Source: Hydrogenophaga sp.
Lineage (GTDB): Bacteria > Pseudomonadota > Gammaproteobacteria > Burkholderiales > Burkholderiaceae_C
Reading direction: 5' to 3'
Assembly: GCF_019635465.1 (NCBI RefSeq)
Contig: NZ_JAHBZK010000001.1
Coordinates: forward strand, 1-64,000
DNA: 64,000 bases
Below are positions 32,171 through 40,554 of the stretch, piece after piece (positions within the stretch are counted from its first letter, which is position 1; each line of letters begins with the position of its first letter). The notes under the pieces were generated by a model, which saw nothing but the letters and a program-made list of their open reading frames with translations, had not been told where the DNA came from and did not search any database. The translations under genes and the position numbers were made by a program.

Positions 32171-32593
32171 TCAGAGCGGCTTGACCACCGCCAGCACAAC
32201 CGCCGCCAGCAAGAGCAGCACCGGCACTTCGTTGAACCAGCGATACCAAAGGTGCCCGCGACGGTCGCTCCCAACTTCAAAGCGCTTTAGCAAGCGTGCG
32301 CAGGCGTGGTGGTACCCCACCACCAGCAGTACCACCACCAGCTTGACATGCAGCCAGCCCGCACCCCGCCCGACACCAAACCCCAGCCACAGCCACACCC
32401 CAAACCCTATCGCCGGCGCAGCCAGCAAGGTCGTGAACCGCAACAGTTTGCGCGCCATGAGAAGCAGTCTTTCTCGCTCGGCCACGCTCTCCGGAGGCAC
32501 CATCGCCAGGTTCACATAAATGCGCGGCAGATAAAACAAGCCAGCAAACCAGCTGGCCACAAACACGATATGGAAGGCTTTGACCCAGAGCAT
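32171..32593 (-). CDS. hemJ: HemJ / CopD-family membrane protein
   Basis: 140 aa, four hydrophobic segments, start MLWVKAFHIVFVASWFAGLFYLPR: this opening, with a conserved early histidine, is the hallmark of HemJ, the protoporphyrinogen IX oxidase that depends on no known flavin. Databases often call such proteins 'CopD family'. The chosen ATG at 32593 fits the family length; the frame is open to 32698 across a terminator, which is not coding. Confidence 0.78.
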   Translation of the reverse strand: MLWVKAFHIVFVASWFAGLFYLPRIYVNLAMVPPESVAERERLLLMARKLLRFTTLLAAPAIGFGVWLWLGFGVGRGAGWLHVKLVVVLLVVGYHHACARLLKRFEVGSDRRGHLWYRWFNEVPVLLLLAAVVLAVVKPL

Positions 32594-32646
32594 CGGGCCA
32601 GTGTAAGACGCCTGGCTTGTCCACACTCTGCGCGCAACGCATGGAC

Positions 32647-32749
32647 AAAAAAAACCCGGCACAGGGCCGGGTTTGGAAGCCTTTTTGCTGTCACACACTA
32701 AGGCACCCGCTCAGGGAGGAAAAGCGGGGAGAGCCTTGCGGCTCCCGCC
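32647..32749 (-). ncRNA. Candidate 103-nt small RNA or hemJ leader
   Basis: A promoter at 32753-32781 would start a transcript near 32749-32747 that ends in a strong intrinsic terminator with eight T at 32654-32647. The RNA opens with a stem GCGGG-AGCC-GCAA-GGCT...CCCGC capped by a GCAA loop. An alternative stem CCCGCT / AGCGGG would place a CCUCCC stretch, able to pair with Shine-Dalgarno sites, in an 11-base loop; the two stems share CCCGC and exclude each other. No coding frame explains it. It may be a free small RNA or an attenuating leader of hemJ, whose ATG lies 54 bases beyond. Confidence 0.6.
32652..32673 (-). terminator. Intrinsic terminator upstream of hemJ
   Basis: 9-bp stem AAACCCGGC / GCCGGGTTT, loop ACAGG. 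The T run follows only on the minus strand, so it ends a minus-strand transcript that starts upstream of hemJ. Confidence 0.88.
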
Positions 32750-32752
32750 AAA

Positions 32753-32781
32753 ATCATAGCGCATATGAAGAACAGAACCAA
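32753..32781 (-). promoter_or_regulatory. Probable promoter of the small RNA candidate
   Basis: Minus strand TTGGTT (32781-32776), exactly 17 bases, TATGAT (32758-32753). The -10 box matches the sigma-70 consensus at 5 of 6 positions and the -35 at 3 of 6, which would suit an activated promoter. Confidence 0.5.
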
Positions 32782-32785
32782 GCTC

Positions 32786-32807
32786 CCCCTGTTAGATTTG
32801 ACAGGGG
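32786..32807. promoter_or_regulatory. 22-bp dyad next to the small RNA promoter
   Basis: Perfect 7-bp arms CCCCTGT and ACAGGGG with an 8-base spacer. Its centre lies about 48 bases upstream of the predicted small RNA start, a position used by activators. It could bind a dimeric regulator; none is identified. Confidence 0.4.
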
Positions 32808-33026
32808 AACTTCGACAAGAATGTCACGACATGGCAGGCGAGCTGGGCGCCGAGACTTTTCATGGTCTCCATGTGCGACTGCCTGCCGAGCAAACCAGCC
32901 TACAGCCAGGCGCTGCGCCAGCTGGCCAACAAGTGTCCGTGGAGTGATGTTCCCGACAGCGAGGGGGCCCTCGCCGGCATCTGAGGCAAAGGTACCGAGG
33001 GAGATGTGACGTGCCAGCGGGCCGCT

Positions 33027-33419
33027 TCAAGCGGCAAGCTTCTCAAGTCTGGCCAAAGACGTTGAGAAGTCGCTGTGCTCGCGCGTGCCTTGGCGCAGAA
33101 ATTCGTTGATGGCATCGCGTCGCTCGATGGCAACGTCGGCCACACGGTCAGAGCCCTTCTTGTACTCGCCCACTTTGATGAGGAGTTCCACCTCTTCGTA
33201 CTTGGCGAGAAGCTCACGCACGCGCGCAGCGGCAGCCTTGTGCTTTGGCGCAACCAGCGCGTTCATGACCCTGGAGGCCGAGGCCAGGACGTCGATCGCC
33301 GGGTAGTGGTTGGCCGCACCCAACTTCCGGGACAGAACAATGTGCCCATCCAGAATGGAGCGCGTTTCGTCGGCAACGGGCTCCGTCATGTCGTCGCCCT
33401 CTACAAGTACGGTGTAGAC
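33027..33419 (-). pseudogene. 3' remnant of a type III secretion / flagellar-type ATPase (SctN/FliI family)
   Basis: About 130 residues match the C-terminal third of SctN/YscN/FliI ATPases: [38 protein letters not shown] and [20 protein letters not shown]. The Walker A and B parts are missing, since upstream of 33419 the frame reads unrelated residues ([17 protein letters not shown]) up to 33470. No other secretion genes are near. It is probably the leftover of a deleted or transferred cluster. No frameshift is seen in the remaining part, which suggests a recent event. Confidence 0.8.
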
Positions 33420-33554
33420 CGGATGACCAACCAACGGTCGGTTCGGCTGAACAGTGGTGAAAGCGGACAAACGCGTGCGGCGTCATTGGCGTGCCAGGCC
33501 AGCGCCGCGCCGGCGAGAGGCCCTCCCGGCAAGCAGGTGGGAGACGCCAGCGCG

Positions 33555-34313
33555 TCAGCGCCGCGCCGACTGACAGCTCGCGCTCGTCTGGGCGAGCGTT
33601 CGAGCGCGATCGAGGCGTTCGGCCAGATCAGGGTGTGTGTCGGCCAGCGGAATGAGCGCGGAGTAGCTGCCTGGCGCGTGCAGCTTGGCCAGGGCGGTCG
33701 CCATGGCTTGCGGGGGGCGACCGGTCAGGCACAGCAACGCAATGGCGCGCTCATCGGCCTCCAGTTCCTGGTGTTGCAAGGTGAGCGCGGCGCTCCGGGC
33801 CAGCGGCGAGCTCGGGTTGAAGGACTCTCGCGCGAGCAGGGCGCGCATCTGCTCCACACCGTCGGGTGCTTGCTCCAGCGCCGACATGAGCGCACACACC
33901 TCGCCGAGCCCGTCGCGCGCCTCGATGTGAGCCAGTTCGTGCGCCAACACGGCGGCCAGTTCGTTGTCATCCAGGCCGAGGCGGCTGTCCCACAGCGCAC
34001 TGGTCAGGATCACCAGGCCGTGGTCGGTGGCATAGGCGTTGGGCTCGCGGTCGACAAAGCCGATCAGGTGAACGGCCGGCCCCCGACGCAAGCGCTCGGA
34101 TGCAGCGACGAGCGAGCGCAAGGTGGCGTGCAAGGACAGGGGCGCGGGCACCGGCTTGCCCTCAGCGACCATGTCGCTGATCTGCACTTCGTCCAGGTGG
34201 CGCTGCTCGTCGGCCCACGCCCGGTTGCGCATGCAGCGCTCGGCATCGGCGGCGATTGCCGATACACAAGTCAGCCCCAGCAGCACAACGAACAAACGTG
34301 ATATACGGTTCAT
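33555..34313 (-). CDS. Periplasmic M48-family metallopeptidase
   Basis: 252 aa, start MNRISRLFVVLLG with GGAG 9 bases upstream; signal peptide ends AIAA. The zinc motif HELAH is at residues 125-129 and the third ligand is likely in QELEADERA. It is a single-domain M48 protease without the TPR tail of BepA. Position: divergent from the TRAP genes, next to the secretion-ATPase remnant. Role in envelope protein quality control is inferred. Confidence 0.85.
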   Translation of the reverse strand: MNRISRLFVVLLGLTCVSAIAADAERCMRNRAWADEQRHLDEVQISDMVAEGKPVPAPLSLHATLRSLVAASERLRRGPAVHLIGFVDREPNAYATDHGLVILTSALWDSRLGLDDNELAAVLAHELAHIEARDGLGEVCALMSALEQAPDGVEQMRALLARESFNPSSPLARSAALTLQHQELEADERAIALLCLTGRPPQAMATALAKLHAPGSYSALIPLADTHPDLAERLDRARTLAQTSASCQSARR

Positions 34314-34644
34314 ACCGTTTCTCCGATGCATCCTTGTACGCCGGCATCGGACGAAGCACCACCCGGGTTCACTCCACGGCGCCAATGGATCGACAGACGG
34401 TGATGGGTGATCGCATGAACGCCCCGGCCTGCCAGGGCGGTGCAAGGGCACCACGGCGATGCAAACGCGCCTCGGTCATGCACCAAAACTGGAAGCATGC
34501 AAACTAACTAGTACCTTGGTTCGCAAGCTGAGCGCATCGGCAGGCGTGGCACGGGTGGCACGGGGTTTGCGGAAGGGGGTGTTCATCGCCTTGGCAGCGC
34601 AGCCCGCTTGCCGCCATCGCCCACATCCCGACTGGAGTCTTTGC
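34314..34644. other. Divergent intergenic region, no gene seen
   Basis: 331 bases between the M48 peptidase (minus) and dctP (plus). Open frames here are short and lack ribosome binding sites. It must hold both promoters, but no convincing -35/-10 pair was found. The ACTAGT-centred stretch near 34505-34512 is the only small palindrome noticed. Confidence 0.5.
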
Positions 34645-35730
34645 ATGTCTTTGATCCGACGCCAATTCCTCACGCGCGCCGCCATCGCCACCAGCGTGGT
34701 CGGCGCCCCCGCGCTCGCCAACGCCCAGAGCGCCAAGTTCAACTGGAAGATGACCAGCGCCTACGGCAAAGGCTCGCCCTTCTACATGGACGGTCCCGGC
34801 AGCGCGACCGATCTGGCCAAGCGCATTCGCGAGATGTCCGACGGGCGCCTGAACATCCAGGTGTTCGGTGCTGGCGAGCTGATCCCGGCCTTCGAAGGCT
34901 TTGACGCGGTGCGCGCCGGCACGGTGGAGATGAACCACGCCAACAGCTACTTCTGGACTGGCAAGACCTTTGCCGCGCAGTACTTCACCGCCGTGCCTTT
35001 CGGCATGAACTTTCAGGGCATGAACGGCTGGCTCTACGACGGCGGCGGCATCGACCTGTGGAACGAGGTGTACGCGCCCTTCGGCATGGTGGCCATGCCT
35101 TGCGGCAATACCGGCGTGCAGATGACCGGCTGGTTCAAGAAGGAGATCAAGTCGGTCGCCGACTTCAAGGGCCTGAAGATGCGCATCCCCGGCCTGGCCG
35201 GCAAAGTCTACGCCAGCCTGGGTGTCGACGTGAAGGTGTTGCCGGGTGGTGAGATCTTCCCGGCGCTCGAGCGCGGCGTGATCGATGCGGCCGAATTCGT
35301 CGGCCCGTTCCAGGACCGTCGCCTGGGCCTGCAAAAAGCCGCAAAGTTCTACTACACCACCGGCTGGCACGAACCGGCAACCGTGTCCGAACTGCTCATC
35401 AACAAGGCCGCCTGGGACAAGCTGCCCAAGGACCTGCAGGCCATCGTGTCCAACGCCGCCGCGGCCTGCAACGTCATCAGCGAAGCCTGGTGCCAGAAGG
35501 CCAACTCGGAGGCGATGGACGACCTGGTGAAGAACCAGGGCGTGGTGGCGCGTCCGCTGCCCGACGACGTGATCAAGGCGCTCAAGACCGAGACCGACAA
35601 GGTGCTGGCCGACGCCACCAAGGACCCGATGGTCAAGAAGGTGCACGACTCGTACTTCGCCTTCAAGTCCAAGTACGACCGCTGGAGTGAAACCAGCGAA
35701 GAGGCCTACCACCTCAAAGTGCGCGGCTGA
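34645..35730 (+). CDS. TRAP transporter substrate-binding protein (DctP family)
   Basis: 361 aa periplasmic binding protein. Signal begins MSLIRRQFLTRAAIATS, with Arg-Arg and processing near ANAQ, Tat-like. Family motif: GMKMRIPGLAGKVYASLGV (here GLKMRIPG), then GEIFPALERGVIDAAEFVGP. It binds an organic acid for uptake by the DctQM proteins encoded next. A GGAG site precedes the ATG at 34645. Confidence 0.93.
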   Translation: MSLIRRQFLTRAAIATSVVGAPALANAQSAKFNWKMTSAYGKGSPFYMDGPGSATDLAKRIREMSDGRLNIQVFGAGELIPAFEGFDAVRAGTVEMNHANSYFWTGKTFAAQYFTAVPFGMNFQGMNGWLYDGGGIDLWNEVYAPFGMVAMPCGNTGVQMTGWFKKEIKSVADFKGLKMRIPGLAGKVYASLGVDVKVLPGGEIFPALERGVIDAAEFVGPFQDRRLGLQKAAKFYYTTGWHEPATVSELLINKAAWDKLPKDLQAIVSNAAAACNVISEAWCQKANSEAMDDLVKNQGVVARPLPDDVIKALKTETDKVLADATKDPMVKKVHDSYFAFKSKYDRWSETSEEAYHLKVRG

Positions 35731-35744
35731 GCCGGAGAAGGTTG

Positions 35745-36269
35745 ATGATCAAGCGCCTGCGGTCCGCCGCTGGCGCGATCGAGCGCGTGATCGACCGCTG
35801 TGGCGATCTCAGCGCGTGGATCGCGCTGCTCATGATCGGCCTGGTGGCCACCAACGTGGTGCTGCGCTACAGCTTCAGCCTGGGCTCGGTGTGGGCGCAG
35901 GAGCTGGAGTGGCACTTGCTGGCCGCGCTCATCCTCTTCGGCATGGGCTACGCCTTGCAGCGTGGCGACAACGTGCGGGTCGACATCTTCTATGCGCGCT
36001 ATTCGCCCGGTGTGCGGCGCGTGGTCGACATCGTCTCGGCGCTGCTGCTGATTGCCATCGCGCTGGCGTTCATCCACCTCTCGTTGCGCTACGTCGGCCA
36101 GGCCTGGTCGATCAATGAGCAGTCGCCCGACCCGGGTGGCATCGCCTACCGCTGGGCGCTGAAGGCGCTGATTCCGCTGGGCTACGGGCTGCTGGTGCTG
36201 CAGCAACTGGCGCACCTGGTGCGCCTGCTGACGCCAACCGAACACGACGCGGAGCGCCCCGGTGTTTGA
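35745..36269 (+). CDS. TRAP transporter small permease subunit (DctQ family)
   Basis: 174 aa, four membrane segments, with VVLRYSFSLGSVWAQELEWHL as the family marker. GGAGAAGG precedes ATGATC; the ATG at 35745 is preferred to the TTG just before it. It follows dctP by 14 bases and overlaps dctM by 8. Confidence 0.92.
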   Translation: MIKRLRSAAGAIERVIDRCGDLSAWIALLMIGLVATNVVLRYSFSLGSVWAQELEWHLLAALILFGMGYALQRGDNVRVDIFYARYSPGVRRVVDIVSALLLIAIALAFIHLSLRYVGQAWSINEQSPDPGGIAYRWALKALIPLGYGLLVLQQLAHLVRLLTPTEHDAERPGV

Positions 36270-37587
36270 GCCACAGACCTACGCCCTGCTGATGCTGGGC
36301 GGCTTTTTCGTGATGCTGATGATCGGCGTGCCGGTGGCGGTGAGCATCGCCACCGTGGGCTTCGTCTTCGGCTACCTGGGCTTCGGCGACATCCTGTTCA
36401 ACCTGCTGCCCGCGCGCCTGTTCGGCGTCGTCAGCGGCTACCAGTGGATGGCGATCCCGCTGTTCGTTTTCATGGGCGTGATGCTGGAGAAGTCGCGTCT
36501 GGCCGACGACCTGCTCGACGTCATCGGCCACCTCGCGGGCGGTGTGCGCGGCGGCATGGCGGTGGGCATCGTGCTCTTTGGTGTGCTCATGGGCGCCACC
36601 ACCGGCATCGTCGGCGCCACCGTCATCACGCTGGGCCTGCTCACGTTGCCCACGCTGATCCGTCGCGGGCACCACCCGGCGCTGGCCAGTGGCCTGATCT
36701 GCGCGTCGGGCACGCTGGGCCAGATCATTCCACCCAGCCTGATCCTGATCCTGCTCTCGGACATCATGCAGCTGTCGGTGGGCACGCTGTTCGCCGCCGC
36801 GGTGGGGCCGGGTCTGCTGCTGGCCGGTGTGTACATCGCCTTCCTGTTGCTGGTGGGCTGGCTCAAGCCCAACCTGCTGCCACCTCTGCCCGAGGACGAA
36901 CGCAACCAGGTGTCCTCGCGCGAACTGGCCTGGCGCGTGCTCAAGGTGGTGCTGCCCCCCATCGGCCTGGTGGTGTCGGTGCTGGGCTCCATCGTGGGCG
37001 GCATCGCGGCCCCCACCGAAGCCGCGTCGATGGGCGCGGTGGGCGCGGTGCTGATCACCGTGATCGCCCGCCGCTTCAGCTGGGCCACGCTCAAGGCCAC
37101 CGCACTGGAGACCAGCAAGATCACCGCCATCATGATGTTCATCCTCATGCTGGCGCAGGTCTTCGCCCTGTCGTTTCGGGGCCTGCACGGCGAGTCGCTG
37201 ATCGAGGAGATGTTCGAGCGTCTGCCCGGGGGCACGCACACCGCCATCTGGTTCATGCTGGCGATCGTCTTCGTGCTGGGCTTCTTCATCGAATGGGTGG
37301 AGATCAGCTACATCGCGGTGCCGCTGTTCCTGCCCATCCTCATCAACCTGGGCGCCGACCCGGTGTGGCTGGCGATGCTGATCACGCTCAACCTGCAGTC
37401 GAGCTTTCTCACACCGCCGTTTGGCTGGGCGCTGTTCTATCTGAAGGGCGTGGCGCCACCGGGTGTGCGCATTCAGGACATCTACCTCGGCGTGATCCCC
37501 TTCATCGCCATGCAGGCCCTGGCCCTGGTGCTGCTCTATCTGTTTCCGCAGATCGCACTGTGGCTGCCCAAGGCGATCGGCTGGTAG
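36262..37587 (+). CDS. TRAP transporter large permease subunit (DctM family)
   Basis: 441 aa, about twelve membrane segments. It starts with GTG. Conserved: PLFVFMGVMLEKS, GATTGIVGATVITLG, ASGTLGQIIPPSLILI and SSFLTPPFGWALFYLKG. It couples the sodium or proton gradient to uptake of the solute bound by DctP. Confidence 0.94.
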   Translation: MFEPQTYALLMLGGFFVMLMIGVPVAVSIATVGFVFGYLGFGDILFNLLPARLFGVVSGYQWMAIPLFVFMGVMLEKSRLADDLLDVIGHLAGGVRGGMAVGIVLFGVLMGATTGIVGATVITLGLLTLPTLIRRGHHPALASGLICASGTLGQIIPPSLILILLSDIMQLSVGTLFAAAVGPGLLLAGVYIAFLLLVGWLKPNLLPPLPEDERNQVSSRELAWRVLKVVLPPIGLVVSVLGSIVGGIAAPTEAASMGAVGAVLITVIARRFSWATLKATALETSKITAIMMFILMLAQVFALSFRGLHGESLIEEMFERLPGGTHTAIWFMLAIVFVLGFFIEWVEISYIAVPLFLPILINLGADPVWLAMLITLNLQSSFLTPPFGWALFYLKGVAPPGVRIQDIYLGVIPFIAMQALALVLLYLFPQIALWLPKAIGW

Positions 37588-37663
37588 CGCAAGGCAAAGC
37601 TCCGCAGCGGCCGATGCGACACTCGCGCCTTTGCACCACAACACAGCGTCAGGAGACGTCGGG

Positions 37664-39253
37664 ATGATTCATACCTTGCGAGCGGTGGGCGGCATGGCCG
37701 TGGCGCCACACCACCTGGCGGCACAGGCCGCGCGCGACGTGCTGCGCGACGGCGGCAACGCCATCGAGGCCATGGTGGCCGCCGCCGCCGCCATCGCCGT
37801 CGTCTACCCGCACATGAACGCCATCGGCGGCGACGGCTTCTGGGTGATCCACGAGCCCGGCCAGGCCCCGGTGGCCATCGAGGCCTGCGGACCCGCTGCC
37901 CAGCAAGCCACGCCGGCGTTCTACGCAGGCCTGGAACGCATCCCGTCGCGCGGGCCGACGGCGGCGCTGACCGTGGCCGGCACCATCAGCGGCTGGGCAC
38001 GTGCGCTGGAAGTGTCGGCCCGCTGGGGCGGCGCGCTGGACCTGCCACGGCTGCTGGCCGACGCCATCCGCCACGCGCGCGACGGCATCGCCGTCACCGC
38101 CAGCCAGGCCGGGCTCACGCGCGACAAGCTGGGCGACGGCCTGGGCGACGCACCCGGCTTTCGCGACACCTACCTCATCAAGGGCCAACTGCCCCAGACC
38201 GGCCAGCTGCTGCGCCAGCCCGCCCTGGCCGACACCCTGCACCACCTGGCCACGCGCGGCCTCGACGACTTCTACCGCGGCGAACTCGGCGCGCGCATCG
38301 GCGCCGCCCTGCAACGCGTGGGCAGCCCGGTCGCTGCCGCCGACCTCTCGGACTACCAGGCCAGGCTGGTCGAGCCGCTGGCGGTGCGCCTGCACGACAG
38401 CACCGTCTACAACCTGCCGCCGCCCACGCAAGGCCTGTCCACGCTGATGATCCTGGGCCTGTTCGACCAGCTCGGCGTGCGCGATGGCGAAGGCTTTGCC
38501 CACCTGCATGGTCTGGTCGAAGCCACCAAGCGTGCCTTTCGCGTGCGCGATCGCATCGTCACCGACCCCGAGCACCTGCCCGAGGACCCACGCGGCTACC
38601 TGCAGCCCGCACGGCTGGCCGAACTGGCGCGCGACATCGAAGCGCAACGCGCGCTGCCCTGGCCCGAACCCAGCGCCGCGGGCGACACCATCTGGATGGG
38701 CACCATCGACCGCGAGGGCCGCGCGGTCAGCTTCATCCAGAGCGTGTACTGGGAGTTCGGCTCGGGCGTGGTGCTCGATGGCCTGGGCATCTGCTGGCAG
38801 AACCGCGGCACCAGCTTCTCGCTCGACCCGGCCGCGCTCAACACCTTGCAGCCCGGGCGCAAACCGTTCCACACGCTCAACCCGTCGATGGCGCTGTTCG
38901 ACGATGGGCGCGTGATGCCCTTCGGCACCATGGGCGGCGAAGGACAGCCGCAGACGCAGGCCGCCGTGTTCACCCGCTACGCGCGCTTCGGTCAGCCGCT
39001 GCAGCAGGCCGTCAGCGCGCCGCGCTGGCTGCTGGGCCGCACCTGGGGCGCCACCAGCACGTCGCTCAAGCTCGAGAACCGCTTCGACCCGGCACTGGTG
39101 CAGACCCTGGCCGACGCCGGTCACGTGGTGGAAGTGTTGCCCGAGGGTTTCAGCGACACCATGGGTCACGCCGGTGCGCTGGTGCGCCACGCCGACGGTC
39201 TGATGGAGGGTGCGAGCGATCCGCGCAGCGACGGCGCGGTGGCCGCGGTCTGA
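37664..39253 (+). CDS. Gamma-glutamyltransferase family protein
   Basis: 529 aa Ntn-hydrolase fold enzyme. GGNAIEAMVAAAAAIAVVYPHMNAIGGDGF is typical of the large subunit; the self-cleavage/catalytic threonine is probably Thr342 in AGDTIWMGTIDREG, and GTMGGEGQPQTQ is near the end. No signal peptide is evident, so it may work in the cytoplasm. AGGAGA lies 8 bases before the ATG. It follows the TRAP genes by 76 bases, suggesting that the transporter brings in its substrate. Confidence 0.9.
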   Translation: MIHTLRAVGGMAVAPHHLAAQAARDVLRDGGNAIEAMVAAAAAIAVVYPHMNAIGGDGFWVIHEPGQAPVAIEACGPAAQQATPAFYAGLERIPSRGPTAALTVAGTISGWARALEVSARWGGALDLPRLLADAIRHARDGIAVTASQAGLTRDKLGDGLGDAPGFRDTYLIKGQLPQTGQLLRQPALADTLHHLATRGLDDFYRGELGARIGAALQRVGSPVAAADLSDYQARLVEPLAVRLHDSTVYNLPPPTQGLSTLMILGLFDQLGVRDGEGFAHLHGLVEATKRAFRVRDRIVTDPEHLPEDPRGYLQPARLAELARDIEAQRALPWPEPSAAGDTIWMGTIDREGRAVSFIQSVYWEFGSGVVLDGLGICWQNRGTSFSLDPAALNTLQPGRKPFHTLNPSMALFDDGRVMPFGTMGGEGQPQTQAAVFTRYARFGQPLQQAVSAPRWLLGRTWGATSTSLKLENRFDPALVQTLADAGHVVEVLPEGFSDTMGHAGALVRHADGLMEGASDPRSDGAVAAV

Positions 39254-39276
39254 CCGTGGCCTGACCGCGCAAGGCT

Positions 39277-40554
39277 TCAGCGCAGGCGCTGCACCTCGAG
39301 CGCGCTCACGCCACCGGCCTGGTTGCCCCAGGCCTGGCGCACATAGCTGGCCACGGCCGCAACCTCGGCGTCGCTGAGCAAGCTGCGAAACGGCGGCATG
39401 CCCCAGGGCTGAGGGTGTGCGCTGGTGCTGGCACCAAAGCCACCGTCCAGCACCCAACGCACCAGGTTCACCGGCGCCGCCTGCGTCACCACGCGGTTGC
39501 CCGCCAGCGGCGGCCAGGCCCAAGGGCCGTTGAGGGACGCGCCCTCGGCCCAGGTGCCCTCGCCGTTGCTGCCGTGGCACTGGGCGCAACGGTCCTTGTA
39601 GAGCAAGGCGCCGGCTTGCAGCACGCTGGGCTCGGCGGGTTTGTCCTCGCGCGGGGTGGTCTCGCGCGGCAAGGCCCTGAGGTAGCTGGCCATGGCCAGC
39701 AGCTGCGCCTCGGGCAGGTGTTGCGTGCCGTCGCGCACCACCTCGGCCATGGGCCCGGCAGCGCTGGCGTGGCCATTGCGGCCATCGCGCAGCAGGGCCA
39801 GCACGTCGTCGACCGACCAGTCCTGCACGCCCGCTTCCTTGGGGTCGCGCAGGGACGGCGCCCACCAATGGCCATCGGGCATGAGACCGCCACCCAACGC
39901 CTGCCCCGGGCTCTCCAGCGGCCCGGGCGCTCGGTGGCAAGCGGCGCAGTGGGCCACGCCCTGCACCCACCAGGCGCCCTGCGCCACCGGGTCCGCAGCC
40001 GATGGCTCGGGCACAGGCTCGGCCGGTTGAAAGAACAGGGCGCGCCAGGCCGCCAGCGCCAAGGGCTGGTCGTAGGGGAAACGCAGGTGGTGTGGCTCGC
40101 GCGGTCGGTCCACCGGGGGCAGCGTGCGCAGGTAGACGAACAAGGCGTCGGTGTCGCTGCGCGGCAGGCGCGTGGTGTGCAGGTAAGGGAACGCCGGGTA
40201 CAACAAGCGCCCGTCGTGCGACTGCCCCTGGTGCAGGGCGCGGTGGAACTGCGCCGCCGTCCAGTCGCCCAGCCCGCTGGTGTGCGGCGTGAGGTTGCTG
40301 CTGACGATGGCGCCAAAGCGCGTCTGCACCGCGTGGCCGCCGGCCCAGGGCGCACCAGCGCGTGCCGTGTGGCACGCCATGCAGTTGCCCGCGCTGGCCA
40401 GCAGGCGACCGCGCTCGACCAGCGCCGGCGTGGCCACCGGCTCGGGCCCGGCGTCCAGCGGCGCAGGTCGCAGGGTCATCCACACGCGCACCGCAAAGAC
40501 GCCCATGGCCAGCAACAGCACCACGGCCAGACCCCACAGCACACGGCGCGTCAT
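39277..40554 (-). CDS. Tri-haem cytochrome c (dehydrogenase cytochrome-subunit type)
   Basis: 425 aa. One N-terminal membrane anchor (residues 5-26), then three cytochrome c domains with haem sites CMACH, CAACH and CAQCH. This layout is that of the cytochrome subunit of membrane alcohol, aldehyde or gluconate dehydrogenases, but no dehydrogenase gene adjoins. It overlaps the upstream di-haem cytochrome gene by 4 bases. Confidence 0.88.
   Translation of the reverse strand: MTRRVLWGLAVVLLLAMGVFAVRVWMTLRPAPLDAGPEPVATPALVERGRLLASAGNCMACHTARAGAPWAGGHAVQTRFGAIVSSNLTPHTSGLGDWTAAQFHRALHQGQSHDGRLLYPAFPYLHTTRLPRSDTDALFVYLRTLPPVDRPREPHHLRFPYDQPLALAAWRALFFQPAEPVPEPSAADPVAQGAWWVQGVAHCAACHRAPGPLESPGQALGGGLMPDGHWWAPSLRDPKEAGVQDWSVDDVLALLRDGRNGHASAAGPMAEVVRDGTQHLPEAQLLAMASYLRALPRETTPREDKPAEPSVLQAGALLYKDRCAQCHGSNGEGTWAEGASLNGPWAWPPLAGNRVVTQAAPVNLVRWVLDGGFGASTSAHPQPWGMPPFRSLLSDAEVAAVASYVRQAWGNQAGGVSALEVQRLR

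Noticed and set aside
32765-32947. 60-codon plus-strand open frame starting ATGAAGAACAG
   Set aside because: No ribosome binding site, it runs over the dyad and promoter of the small RNA candidate, and the protein has no recognisable feature.
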